A DNA stretch of 64,000 nt, taken from the NCBI GenBank assembly GCA_947630715.1, contig CANRIP010000006.1, positions 1-64,000 on the forward strand, given 5' to 3'. Shown one piece after another: positions 25,920 to 33,774 of this stretch. The first letter of the stretch is position 1; every line of letters starts with the position of its first letter. The notes under the pieces were generated by a model. That model made no database searches and was not told the DNA's origin. It saw nothing but the letters and a program-made list of their open reading frames with translations. The translations under genes were made by a program, and so were the position numbers. This DNA comes from an uncultured Acetatifactor sp. GTDB taxonomy: Bacteria; Bacillota; Clostridia; Lachnospirales; Lachnospiraceae.

Positions 25920-27185
25920 ATGTGCAGGAAAAGAAGGTATTTTCCCAAAGGGATGGTTATGCTGGCTATGGCCGTCGCCGTTTTCACAGGCTGCGGCCAA
26001 GACAGGGAAGGGGAGGGGCCGGTCACGTTCACCTACGCCACCTTTCAGTTGGATTTTGAGATGGAGCAGTGGATCGAGCAGTGGAATCAGTCCCAGGAGA
26101 ACTACCGGGTAGAGATTGTGGAATATGAGGACAGCGATACCGGCCGGGCCCGGCTGAACAACGAAATCGTATCCGGCAAGGGGCCGGATCTGTACGATCT
26201 TACCGGCATCAATGTAAGCAGCTTTGTCTCCAAGGGGCTTCTGACAGACTTGAACCCATATCTGGACAGGGAGGATCGGATCCGCCGGGAGGAGCTGTTA
26301 TCCGGCGTCCTGGAGACCTATGAAAAGGACGGCTGTCTCTATGGGATCATGCCGGAATTTAGGCTGGAACTTCTGGCGGGGCAAAGGGCCCTGACAGGGG
26401 ACGCGGACGGCTGGACGGTGGACCGGTTTCTGGAAATGACGGAAGGGCTTTCTCAGGAGGAAATCCTGATCAGCGACCTGGCGCCCATGGGGATGCTGCG
26501 GGCGGTGCTGGAGACGGGGATGGGAGATTTTGTGAACTGGGATCAGGGCGTCTGCTCCTTTGACGGAGAAACCTTCCGGAAACTGCTCAGCGCCGCCCAT
26601 TCCATGGAAACCGTCTCCCTGACGGAGACGGAGCTGGCGGAGGGGCTGCAAAACGGCACAGTATTGCTCAACAGGATTTATGTCACGGATCTGACAGAGT
26701 ATGTCAACAGCGTGAAGGCCTTTGGGGATCAGGAGATTTCCCTTTTGGGGTTCCCCTCGGAAACAGGCGGGAAGGCCGTGCTGACGGCGCGGATGCCCGT
26801 GGGTATTTCCCAGACCTGTCAGGAGAAGGAAGGGGCGTGGGAATTTGTGAGTTCTCTTTTGGGAGAGGAATTTCAGAGAACCCACGTCAGATTCTGCCTG
26901 CCGGTGAGGCTGGAGCTTCTGCGGGAGGGCTTTGAAAGGGTTATGACGGAAAATCCTTATGGGGACGGGCCCGGGTCAAACACCTGGGAACCGGCCACCC
27001 AGGAGGAAATCGACGCCTTGTATGACGGGCTCTGCCGGCTGCGGTACAGTGGTATTTACGATCCTGTCATCTGGAATATCGTAGCGGAGGAAGCGGAACC
27101 GTATTTTGAGGGGGAAAAAACCGTGGACGAGGTGACGGATGTGATCCAGCGCAGAGCGTCCCTGTATGTCAGCGAGCATTACTGA
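25920..27185 (+). CDS. solute-binding lipoprotein (family 1) next to a two-component system
   Basis: 421 residues from the ATG at 25920, which has AGGAGG upstream; the 25674 start in the ORF track lies inside the kinase gene. Lipobox FTGCG. Family-1 features: TFTYATFQLDFEMEQWIEQWN, SGKGPDLYDLTGINVSSFVSKGLL, then a typical C-terminal domain (KEGAWEFVSSLLGEEFQ). No permease genes nearby. Third binding protein in the window paired with a signalling system. Its last 31 bp are repeated 77 bp downstream. Confidence 0.88.
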   Translation: MCRKRRYFPKGMVMLAMAVAVFTGCGQDREGEGPVTFTYATFQLDFEMEQWIEQWNQSQENYRVEIVEYEDSDTGRARLNNEIVSGKGPDLYDLTGINVSSFVSKGLLTDLNPYLDREDRIRREELLSGVLETYEKDGCLYGIMPEFRLELLAGQRALTGDADGWTVDRFLEMTEGLSQEEILISDLAPMGMLRAVLETGMGDFVNWDQGVCSFDGETFRKLLSAAHSMETVSLTETELAEGLQNGTVLLNRIYVTDLTEYVNSVKAFGDQEISLLGFPSETGGKAVLTARMPVGISQTCQEKEGAWEFVSSLLGEEFQRTHVRFCLPVRLELLREGFERVMTENPYGDGPGSNTWEPATQEEIDALYDGLCRLRYSGIYDPVIWNIVAEEAEPYFEGEKTVDEVTDVIQRRASLYVSEHY

Positions 27186-27262
27186 CTTACTGACATCGTT
27201 AGTGGCCCTCTGCCGGGGGACACCACCCAGGAGCGTCCCTGTATGTCAGCGGGCATTACTGA
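27155..27262. repeat. direct repeat of the 3' end of the binding-protein gene
   Basis: The 31-bp segment AGCGTCCCTGTATGTCAGCG plus 11 bases through the stop codon (27155-27185) recurs at 27232-27262 with one mismatch. Probably a tandem duplication or slippage event just after the gene. Confidence 0.85.
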
Positions 27263-27324
27263 TGTGGCGGCTGGGGCATATTTTTTCACAGGGAAGGATT
27301 CAGGCGAAAGGGGGCAGGAGAGAG

Positions 27325-28770
27325 ATGAAAAGCAGCAGGAAAGAGATGAAAGGCGGCAGGAAAGGAAACAGGACAAGCAACGGGAAAAGAGGAATCTGCC
27401 TGGCTCTGGCGGCACTGATCGGGCTGCTGGGGGCAGCGGGCTGCGGGGGGATGTGGCCCTCCGACGGTTCCCGGTGGGACCCGGTCAGTCCCGTGGAAGC
27501 GCCGGACGCCGCGGGAACGGAGACGCAGATGCCGGATGCCGCGGGAACGGAGACGCAGATGCCGGATGCCGCGGGCATGGAGACGCAGACGCCGGAGAGC
27601 GGCTTTTTCGGAACCGGAACCGGCACGGACGGAAACGCCCTGTTTGACGGCAGCCGGTTTCCCGGCAGCGTGACCGCCCTGGAATACGCGGGCCCAGGAA
27701 AACTGCTGGTATGCGCGGATGGCCTGTCCCTTTATGACGCGGCATCGGATCAGATTCTGGGAGAATACAGGTTTCCCGGGGAAACTCCTTTGTTTCGGGG
27801 GTTTTATCCCATCGACGGAGGGTATGTGCTGTTTGGGGATTTTTTGGGAAAGCCCTTGGAGGGCGGGACGGACGAAATGTCCGATGGCCAAGGCGAGGCC
27901 ATGACGGAAAACGCCGAAAATCCCGGCATGACGGTTATCACAGGAAATGAGGAAGGGCTCCGCTGCTGGTTCTTTGACGAGCATCTTGGGCTGCTGAAAA
28001 GCCTGGATCTGCACCGTCTTTTGAAGGAGCAGGAGGGATGGATCGTGGAACAGTCCGCGGCTGTTTCCCGGGATGGGACGAAGATTGCCATCAGCAGCGC
28101 AGGCAGCGGCAAAACCTATCTGTATTCGGTCACGGAAAATACTTTCCGGGTGCTGTTACAGACCAGCGCGGAGGTAAAAAGCGGGAACCTCAGATATCTG
28201 GGTCCCGGGAATCTCTGCTTTACCGGCCAGTCCGGTTCTTCCCCCCTGGAGGGGCTGATCTTCACCGGCATCGCCATCCCGGAGGGACAGTCAAACTCCG
28301 TTCCCATCTATGGAACGATCCGTGAGGACGGCAGCGGCCTGAACTGCCATACCCTGTCCGATTACCCGCTGTCCGGGGAAATGATCCCCTATGAGGAAGA
28401 AATCTGGTTCCCGGAGGATTTTCAGAAAGCCTCGGGGAAACTGCTGGTCACGGACCGGGAGGGACAGATCGTCCGCAGGGTGGAGCTGGAGGGAGAGGAC
28501 ACGGGAGCGGACGGCATTTTTGGCTCCGATTCCGGGAAGTACCTTGCAACCGCCGGCATCCCGGGGGACATCAACCAGTGGAAGGGCGGCTGGCGGCTGC
28601 GGATTTATGACGCCGCAACCGGCAGCATCCTGTGGGAGCAGACTGTGGGAACGGATACCGGGGCTTACGAGGGCGTAAGCATCCGCGTCAGGATCCTGGA
28701 CGAACAGCGGGAGTGCATTGTGGTCTTAGGACGGGGAGAACACACTCTTGTGGAGTCATACGCTTTCTGA
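27325..28770 (+). CDS. lipoprotein, probable beta-propeller fold
   Basis: About 481 residues from the ATG at 27325 (GGCAGGAGAG upstream); the ORF-track start at 27166 is inside the previous gene. Basic N-terminus, hydrophobic signal helix and lipobox GAAGCG. A linker has three copies of PDAAG(T/M)ETQM/T from a 30-bp DNA repeat (about 27507-27596). The rest has repeated short strand motifs such as VTALEYAGPGKLLVCADGLSLYD, KIAISSAGSGKTYLYS and KYLATAGIPGD, suggesting a WD40-like propeller. Family not recognised. It ends overlapping the convergent GH26 gene by 15 bp and probably belongs with the two-component/binding-protein unit. Confidence 0.7.
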   Translation: MKSSRKEMKGGRKGNRTSNGKRGICLALAALIGLLGAAGCGGMWPSDGSRWDPVSPVEAPDAAGTETQMPDAAGTETQMPDAAGMETQTPESGFFGTGTGTDGNALFDGSRFPGSVTALEYAGPGKLLVCADGLSLYDAASDQILGEYRFPGETPLFRGFYPIDGGYVLFGDFLGKPLEGGTDEMSDGQGEAMTENAENPGMTVITGNEEGLRCWFFDEHLGLLKSLDLHRLLKEQEGWIVEQSAAVSRDGTKIAISSAGSGKTYLYSVTENTFRVLLQTSAEVKSGNLRYLGPGNLCFTGQSGSSPLEGLIFTGIAIPEGQSNSVPIYGTIREDGSGLNCHTLSDYPLSGEMIPYEEEIWFPEDFQKASGKLLVTDREGQIVRRVELEGEDTGADGIFGSDSGKYLATAGIPGDINQWKGGWRLRIYDAATGSILWEQTVGTDTGAYEGVSIRVRILDEQRECIVVLGRGEHTLVESYAF

Positions 28771-29691
28771 CGGGCACAGCCGTTTCCTGGTTTCCGCCAG
28801 CCGGCCCAGAGTAACCACATAGGGGTGGTTAAACACATAATTGACGTAATCCGCGCTGTTCTGTTCATGAATATGTATGGTGTGCCAGGTTAAAAACCAG
28901 CACCACGCCACGCCCTTTGCCGAAAGCAGGCCCGGTTCCGGCAGAGGGCCGTTTTCGTGATGGCAGATTGGCATCTGTTTTGAAGTCTGGCTTTTGACCC
29001 AGTGGTAGAGTTCTTCGTGGATCCCTTCCGAGTAAGCGTCGCCGCCGATGCAGTCCACCACGTCGTCGCCGGGGTACCACCCCTCATGCATTTCCCCGGA
29101 AAATCCCAGCACCCAGATCAGGTTGTGGAGGGCGTGACGGTTGGTAAACCTGTCGTACATCAGCCGCCAGAGTTTTTGAAAGGCCTGGGGGCCTCCCTTT
29201 CCCCACCAGAACCATCCGCCGTCAAATTCGTGCAAAGGCCGCCATAAGACAGGAATTTCCTGCCGGCACAACTCCTTTAGCGCCTCGGCGGCGGCGTCCA
29301 GATTGTCCAGCAGGCCCCGGTACAGCTCCGTGCCGGGCGTGAGCAGTTCTTCCATGTCCACTCTTTCCTGGCTGGAATGAAAACCGACGCCGTGGGGAGG
29401 AATGCCCCAGTGCCAGCAGATAGAGACAATACCGCCCTTTTCCTGCCATTTGACCGCCCGTTCATTGACTCCCTTAAAATCGTTTCCGATATAATCCAGG
29501 CCCAGAATGGCGGGAAGCTGCCCGCTGACCTTCTGAATATAGGAAAGCTCCTCCTGATTGCGCTGCCCGCCGGGGCATTCCTGCTGTCCGGAAAGGATCC
29601 CCTTCCCCTGCAACATGCAGAGAAAGCGGTACAGTTCCCGCGCCGAGGGCTGAGCCATTTTGTCTGTGAGTGCAAAGCTTTGTTGTTCCAT
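28756..29691 (-). CDS. GH26 family beta-mannanase
   Basis: 311 residues, start at the ATG at 29691 with an excellent AAAGGAGGT upstream; the ORF-track start at 29955 would read through a repeat. GH26 (beta/alpha)8 barrel: acid/base Glu155 in RPLHEFDGGWFWWG, probable nucleophile Glu246 in HHENGP, and SGQQECPGG near the N-terminus. No signal peptide, so it acts inside the cell, presumably on imported manno-oligosaccharides. Divergent from GH130 and GH94 phosphorylase genes, which would process the products. Activity on beta-1,4-mannan is known for the family; the exact substrate is inferred. Confidence 0.85.
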   Translation of the reverse strand: MEQQSFALTDKMAQPSARELYRFLCMLQGKGILSGQQECPGGQRNQEELSYIQKVSGQLPAILGLDYIGNDFKGVNERAVKWQEKGGIVSICWHWGIPPHGVGFHSSQERVDMEELLTPGTELYRGLLDNLDAAAEALKELCRQEIPVLWRPLHEFDGGWFWWGKGGPQAFQKLWRLMYDRFTNRHALHNLIWVLGFSGEMHEGWYPGDDVVDCIGGDAYSEGIHEELYHWVKSQTSKQMPICHHENGPLPEPGLLSAKGVAWCWFLTWHTIHIHEQNSADYVNYVFNHPYVVTLGRLAETRKRLCPSESV

Positions 29692-29734
29692 CCTGACCTC
29701 CTTTGCGTGATGGGATTGATTTGCGGTTAACAGC

Positions 29735-29763
29735 AACATATCATATCCGGCGGCGGATGGCAA
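29735..29763 (-). promoter_or_regulatory. possible promoter for the GH26 gene
   Basis: Minus strand TTGCCA (29758-29763), 17-bp spacer, TATGTT (29735-29740), about 44 bp before the start codon. Confidence 0.5.
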
Positions 29764-29770
29764 GCCGATT

Positions 29771-29837
29771 CCCGGAGGAAACAAAGAAATCTTCCCGGGA
29801 GGCAACAAAGAAATCTTCCCGGGAGGCAACCAAGAAA
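29771..29837. repeat. 24-bp tandem repeat, about 2.8 copies
   Basis: Unit CCCGGGAGGCAACAAAGAAA plus TCTT; copies at 29771-29793 (1 bp shorter), 29794-29817 and a partial one at 29818-29837. It lies in the divergent region between GH26 and GH130. The rest of this 370-bp gap holds promoter elements but no gene. Confidence 0.8.
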
Positions 29838-29973
29838 AACGGTTGGCCGGGACAGGCGGCGCAGGACGGTACTGTGGAAATGGGGACTCTGGGTAAATTC
29901 TTGTAAAAATGCACAAAAAAGGGAACGGCCGATTGGCGGAAATCACGGTTTGCAAAAAAACCTTTCGGTATGG

Positions 29974-30040
29974 TTGCGGCGTCCGCAGATTTATGTTAAA
30001 GTAAATATAAGCTAATAAAAGCTAAATTTAGTTTATATTT
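29974..30040 (+). promoter_or_regulatory. candidate promoter and operator for GH130
   Basis: TTGCGG (29974-29979), 17-bp spacer, TAAAGT (29997-30002), followed at once by the inverted repeat AAATATAAGCT (30003-30013) / AGTTTATATTT (30030-30040), one mismatch. An operator sitting on the transcription start would suit a repressor, perhaps sugar-responsive. The hexamers are weak, so the promoter call is tentative; the inverted repeat is clear. Confidence 0.45.
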
Positions 30041-30061
30041 TGAGAAAGAAAGGGGTAATAT

Positions 30062-31087
30062 ATGATGAGCAAAGCAAAAATGATTGCGCCTGCGGTGCCT
30101 AACGTGCCCTGGCAGGAGAAACCGGAAGGAATCAAGGGGGCTCCGGTGTGGAGATATTCGGAGAATCCCATCATCGGCCGCAATCCCGTGGAAGGCGTGG
30201 CAAGGATTTTTAACAGCGCGGTGGTGCCTTATCAGGGAGAGTTCATCGGCGTGTTCCGGGGAGAGCAGACCAACGGCATTCCTTATATTTACCTGGGCCG
30301 CAGCAAGGATGCCATCCACTGGGATTTCGACAAGGACAAGATCCCTTTTGTGGACCAGGAAGGGAAACCCTTTATGCCGATTTACGCATATGATCCCAGA
30401 CTGGTAAAGGTGGAGGATACCTATTACATCATCTGGTGCCAGGATTTTTACGGGGCGGCGATCGGCATGGCGAAGACCACCGACTTTCGGACCTTCGTCA
30501 GACTGGAAAATCCGTTCCTGCCCTTCAACCGAAACGCCGTCCTCTTTCCCAGGAAAATCGGCGGTAATTTCTGCCTGCTGAGCAGGCCCTCCGACAGCGG
30601 CCATACGCCCTTCGGAGACATTTTCCTCAGCGAAAGCCCCGACCTTGTATACTGGGGGAAACACCGTCATGTGATGGGGAGAGGAAACGAATGGTGGGAA
30701 TCCTTAAAGATCGGCGGGGGAGCCGCTCCCATTGAAACCAGCGAGGGATGGCTGCTGTTTTACCACGGCGTCAGCGGCACCTGCAACGGCTATGTGTACA
30801 GCATCGGCGGGGCCATTCTGGATCTGGACAATCCTTCCATTGTGAAGTATCGCTGCGAGAATTTCCTGCTGACGCCGGAGGAGTGGTATGAGGAGAGAGG
30901 CTTTGTGCCCAACGTGACCTTCCCCTGCGCCACCCTGCACGATCCGGAATCCGGAAAAATCGCCATTTATTACGGCTGCGCGGACAGCTATGTGGGTCTG
31001 GCCTTCACCCGGTTTGACGAGATCATGGATTATATCAAGGAGCATAGCGTGGTCCGGGACGATGATCGGGAGATCGGCCGGCGCTGA
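30062..31087 (+). CDS. GH130 family beta-mannoside phosphorylase
   Basis: 341 residues, the size of the mannooligosaccharide phosphorylase branch of GH130 and shorter than most mannosylglucose phosphorylases. Five-bladed propeller enzymes that split beta-1,4-mannosides with phosphate to give mannose-1-phosphate. Features: NPIIGRNPVEGVARIFNSAVV, YAYDPRLVKVEDTYYIIWC with the conserved Asp-Pro-Arg, and SLKIGGGAAPIETSEGWLLFYHGV. Cytoplasmic, no signal. AAAGGGG before the ATG. It would use the products of the divergent GH26 enzyme; exact specificity is not certain. Confidence 0.88.
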   Translation: MMSKAKMIAPAVPNVPWQEKPEGIKGAPVWRYSENPIIGRNPVEGVARIFNSAVVPYQGEFIGVFRGEQTNGIPYIYLGRSKDAIHWDFDKDKIPFVDQEGKPFMPIYAYDPRLVKVEDTYYIIWCQDFYGAAIGMAKTTDFRTFVRLENPFLPFNRNAVLFPRKIGGNFCLLSRPSDSGHTPFGDIFLSESPDLVYWGKHRHVMGRGNEWWESLKIGGGAAPIETSEGWLLFYHGVSGTCNGYVYSIGGAILDLDNPSIVKYRCENFLLTPEEWYEERGFVPNVTFPCATLHDPESGKIAIYYGCADSYVGLAFTRFDEIMDYIKEHSVVRDDDREIGRR

Positions 31088-31166
31088 CCCATTGGGACAG
31101 GGGGAAAAACCCGGCGGAGAACATAAGGAGAAACCGGAACAACCTAGGGAGAATTTGGAAAGAATC

Positions 31167-31233
31167 TTGAGTTGCCGGGGAAAGTATGATACAATGAAAA
31201 CAGTCAGCCGAATGTACCTGCACATTCGGCTGA
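31167..31233 (+). promoter_or_regulatory. GH94 promoter with a perfect inverted repeat at the transcript start
   Basis: TTGAGT (31167-31172), 17-bp spacer, TACAAT (31190-31195). TCAGCCGAATGT (31204-31215), a 6-nt loop and ACATTCGGCTGA (31222-31233) form a perfect 12-bp inverted repeat beginning at about +1 or +2. It may be an operator or a 5' stem-loop that protects the mRNA. No T-run, so not an attenuator. Confidence 0.65.
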
Positions 31234-31314
31234 TTGCGGATAGGGGCATGGATCCCGGATCCGTGACAGGAAAAACAACAACTTCTGAAAGAGAGGCTGA
31301 AAGGAGAGCGCAAC

Positions 31315-33708
31315 ATGAATTACGGCTATTTCGACGAAGCAAACAGGGAGTATGTGATCACAAGGCCGGACACTCCCGCGCCCTGGGCGAATTATCTGGG
31401 TTCCCCGGCTTACGGCGCCATCATTTCCAACAATGCCGGCGGATACAGCTTTGTAAAAAGCGGCGCAAACGGACGTATCCTGCGGTATCATTTCAACAGC
31501 GACGATACTCCCGGCAGATACGTTTATCTGCGGGACGATGAGACGAAGGACTACTGGTCGGCTTCCTGGCAGCCTGTGGCAAAGCCTCTGGACAAGTACC
31601 GCTCGGAGTGCCGCCACGGAACCGCCTATACCAACATCATGGCGGAATATGAAGGAATCCACAGCGAGGTGCTGTATTATGTGCCCTTACATAAAACCTA
31701 TGAGGTATGGAGGGCGAAGGTGACCAACACCACGGACAGACCCCGCCGGATTTCGGTGTTCTCCTATGCGGAGATGACCAACGAGAGCAATTATGAGCAG
31801 GATCAGGTGAATCTGCAGTACACCCTGTTCATCACGCGGACCTTCTTTAAGGGGAACAAGATTCTCCAGACCATCAACGCCAACGTGGGCAAAAACGAAA
31901 AGGGCTCCAACGGCAGAGAGCGTTTCCTGGGGCTGGCCTGCGCCCCTGTGACGTCCTATTGCGGGGATAAGGAAAGCTTTCTGGGAAGATATCACGGATA
32001 TGGCAATCCCGAGGCGGTGGAAAACGGCATATGCAGCAATGTCCTCAATTATAACGGCAATTCCTGCGGCGCGCTGCACAGTTCGCTGGTGATCGGCGCA
32101 GGGGAAACCAAGGAGCTGATCTACCTGTTCGGACAGGCGGACAACGAAACCGCCGACCGGTTGATCGCGTCCTATCAGGATCCGGACGTGGTGGAGAAGG
32201 AGCTGGCGGAATTAAAAACCTACTGGCACGGCAAGCTGGCCAATTTCCAGGTTCATACGCCGGATCCCGCCTTTAACAGCATGATCAATACCTGGAACGC
32301 CTATCAGTGCTTTATCACCTTTACCTGGTCCAGAGCCGCGTCTCTCATATACTGCGGGCAGAGAAACGGGTACGGGTACCGGGATACCGTACAGGATATT
32401 CAGGGCATCATCCACCTGGATCCCAAGATGGCGGCGGATCAGATCCGTTTCATGCTCTCGGCTCAGGTGAATCACGGGGGCGGTCTGCCTCTGGTGAAAT
32501 ACACGCACAATCCCGGGCATGAGGATACGCCGGACGATGAGTCCTATGTGCGGGAAACGGGGCATCCCGCCTACCGTGCGGACGATGCGCTGTGGCTGTT
32601 CCCTACGGTCTGGAAGTATGTGTCCGAAACCGGGGACAGAAATTTCATCAACGAAGTCATTCCCTATGCCAATCGGGAGGAGGGCACGGTTTATGACCAC
32701 CTGAAAAGGGCGATCCAGTTCTCCATGGACCGTCTGGGAGATCATAAGATGCCCGCCGGGCTGCATGCGGACTGGAATGACTGTCTGCGCCTGGGAAAGA
32801 AAGGGGAATCCACTTTTGTGGCCATGCAGCTTTATTACGCCTTTACCGTGATGAAGTATTTCGCCCGGGACAAACAGGACGCCCCTTATCTGGAGTATCT
32901 GGAAAAGACCCAGAAGGAGCTGGGAGACGTGATCCAGAAGGAATGCTGGGAGGATGACAGGTATGTGAGAGGCATCAAGGAGGACGGTCAGATTATCGGT
33001 TCCAAGCACGATCCGGAAGCCAGCATGTGGCTGAATCCTCAGTCCTGGGCCGTGATCAGCGGACTGGCCTCCAGAGAGCAGGCGGAAAAGGCTCTGGAGA
33101 CGGTTTATCAGGAGCTGAATACCAAATACGGCGTCAGGCTGATGGCCCCGTCCTATGTGGATCACGCGTTTGACGGCGCTCAGGCTCTGTTGTTTAACCC
33201 CTCCACCAAGGAAAACGGGGGAATCTTCTCCCAGCCTCAGGGCTGGATCATTCTGGCGGAGGCGCTGATGGGCCACGGCAACCGGGCTTATACCTACTTC
33301 ACGGAGAGCTCGCCCGCGTCCCAGAATGACAATGCCGACGTGAGAAAGCTGGAGCCCTATGTACACGGCCAGTTTACCGAGAGCGTGGAATCCCCGTTCG
33401 AGGGACGTTCCCATGTACACTGGCTCACCGGTACCGCGTCCACCTGCATGGTGGGGTGCGTGGAGGGAATCTGCGGCATGAGGCCCGATCTGGACGGCCT
33501 GTGGATATGCCCTTCCATTCCTTCCCAGTGGAAAGAGTTCACCATGGAAAAGAATTTCCGGGGCAAGACACTGCACATTTCCGTCAAGAATCCCAACGGC
33601 AGGGAGAGCGGTTTCACGGAACTTACCTTAAACGGGAAAAAGATGGATCAGCCCTATGTGGCTGAACGGGATCTGGCGCAGGAGAATACCATCGTGCTGG
33701 TTCTGTAA
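31315..33708 (+). CDS. GH94 family phosphorylase (cellobiose phosphorylase-like)
   Basis: 797 residues, close to the roughly 810 of cellobiose phosphorylases. N-terminal MNYGYFDEANREYVITRPDTP and WANYLGSPAYGAIISNNAGGYSF match that subgroup. The catalytic (alpha/alpha)6 barrel carries the general acid in HADWNDCLRLG; the phosphate-site region is near GQRNGYGYRDTVQDIQG. It would convert a beta-1,4-glucoside and phosphate to glucose-1-phosphate and free sugar. Cytoplasmic. GAAAGGAGAG precedes the ATG. With GH26 and GH130 it suggests glucomannan use; cellobionate or another disaccharide is possible. Confidence 0.87.
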   Translation: MNYGYFDEANREYVITRPDTPAPWANYLGSPAYGAIISNNAGGYSFVKSGANGRILRYHFNSDDTPGRYVYLRDDETKDYWSASWQPVAKPLDKYRSECRHGTAYTNIMAEYEGIHSEVLYYVPLHKTYEVWRAKVTNTTDRPRRISVFSYAEMTNESNYEQDQVNLQYTLFITRTFFKGNKILQTINANVGKNEKGSNGRERFLGLACAPVTSYCGDKESFLGRYHGYGNPEAVENGICSNVLNYNGNSCGALHSSLVIGAGETKELIYLFGQADNETADRLIASYQDPDVVEKELAELKTYWHGKLANFQVHTPDPAFNSMINTWNAYQCFITFTWSRAASLIYCGQRNGYGYRDTVQDIQGIIHLDPKMAADQIRFMLSAQVNHGGGLPLVKYTHNPGHEDTPDDESYVRETGHPAYRADDALWLFPTVWKYVSETGDRNFINEVIPYANREEGTVYDHLKRAIQFSMDRLGDHKMPAGLHADWNDCLRLGKKGESTFVAMQLYYAFTVMKYFARDKQDAPYLEYLEKTQKELGDVIQKECWEDDRYVRGIKEDGQIIGSKHDPEASMWLNPQSWAVISGLASREQAEKALETVYQELNTKYGVRLMAPSYVDHAFDGAQALLFNPSTKENGGIFSQPQGWIILAEALMGHGNRAYTYFTESSPASQNDNADVRKLEPYVHGQFTESVESPFEGRSHVHWLTGTASTCMVGCVEGICGMRPDLDGLWICPSIPSQWKEFTMEKNFRGKTLHISVKNPNGRESGFTELTLNGKKMDQPYVAERDLAQENTIVLVL

Positions 33709-33774
33709 AAAGAGAACGAAAAAAAAGAAACAGAAAGGGGCGGTTTTGATCTGCGCAGAAAATGGACTAAGCAA

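Noticed and set aside
12285-27185. Three binding-protein genes considered as ABC sugar-transport operons
   Set aside because: No permease or ATPase genes are present; all close neighbours are signalling genes.
29692-29955. N-terminal extension of the GH26 protein
   Set aside because: Runs through the 24-bp repeat; ATG 29691 has a perfect AAAGGAGGT and begins the conserved domain.
32212-33576. 454-residue minus-strand ORF
   Set aside because: Antisense to the GH94 gene with intact catalytic motifs.
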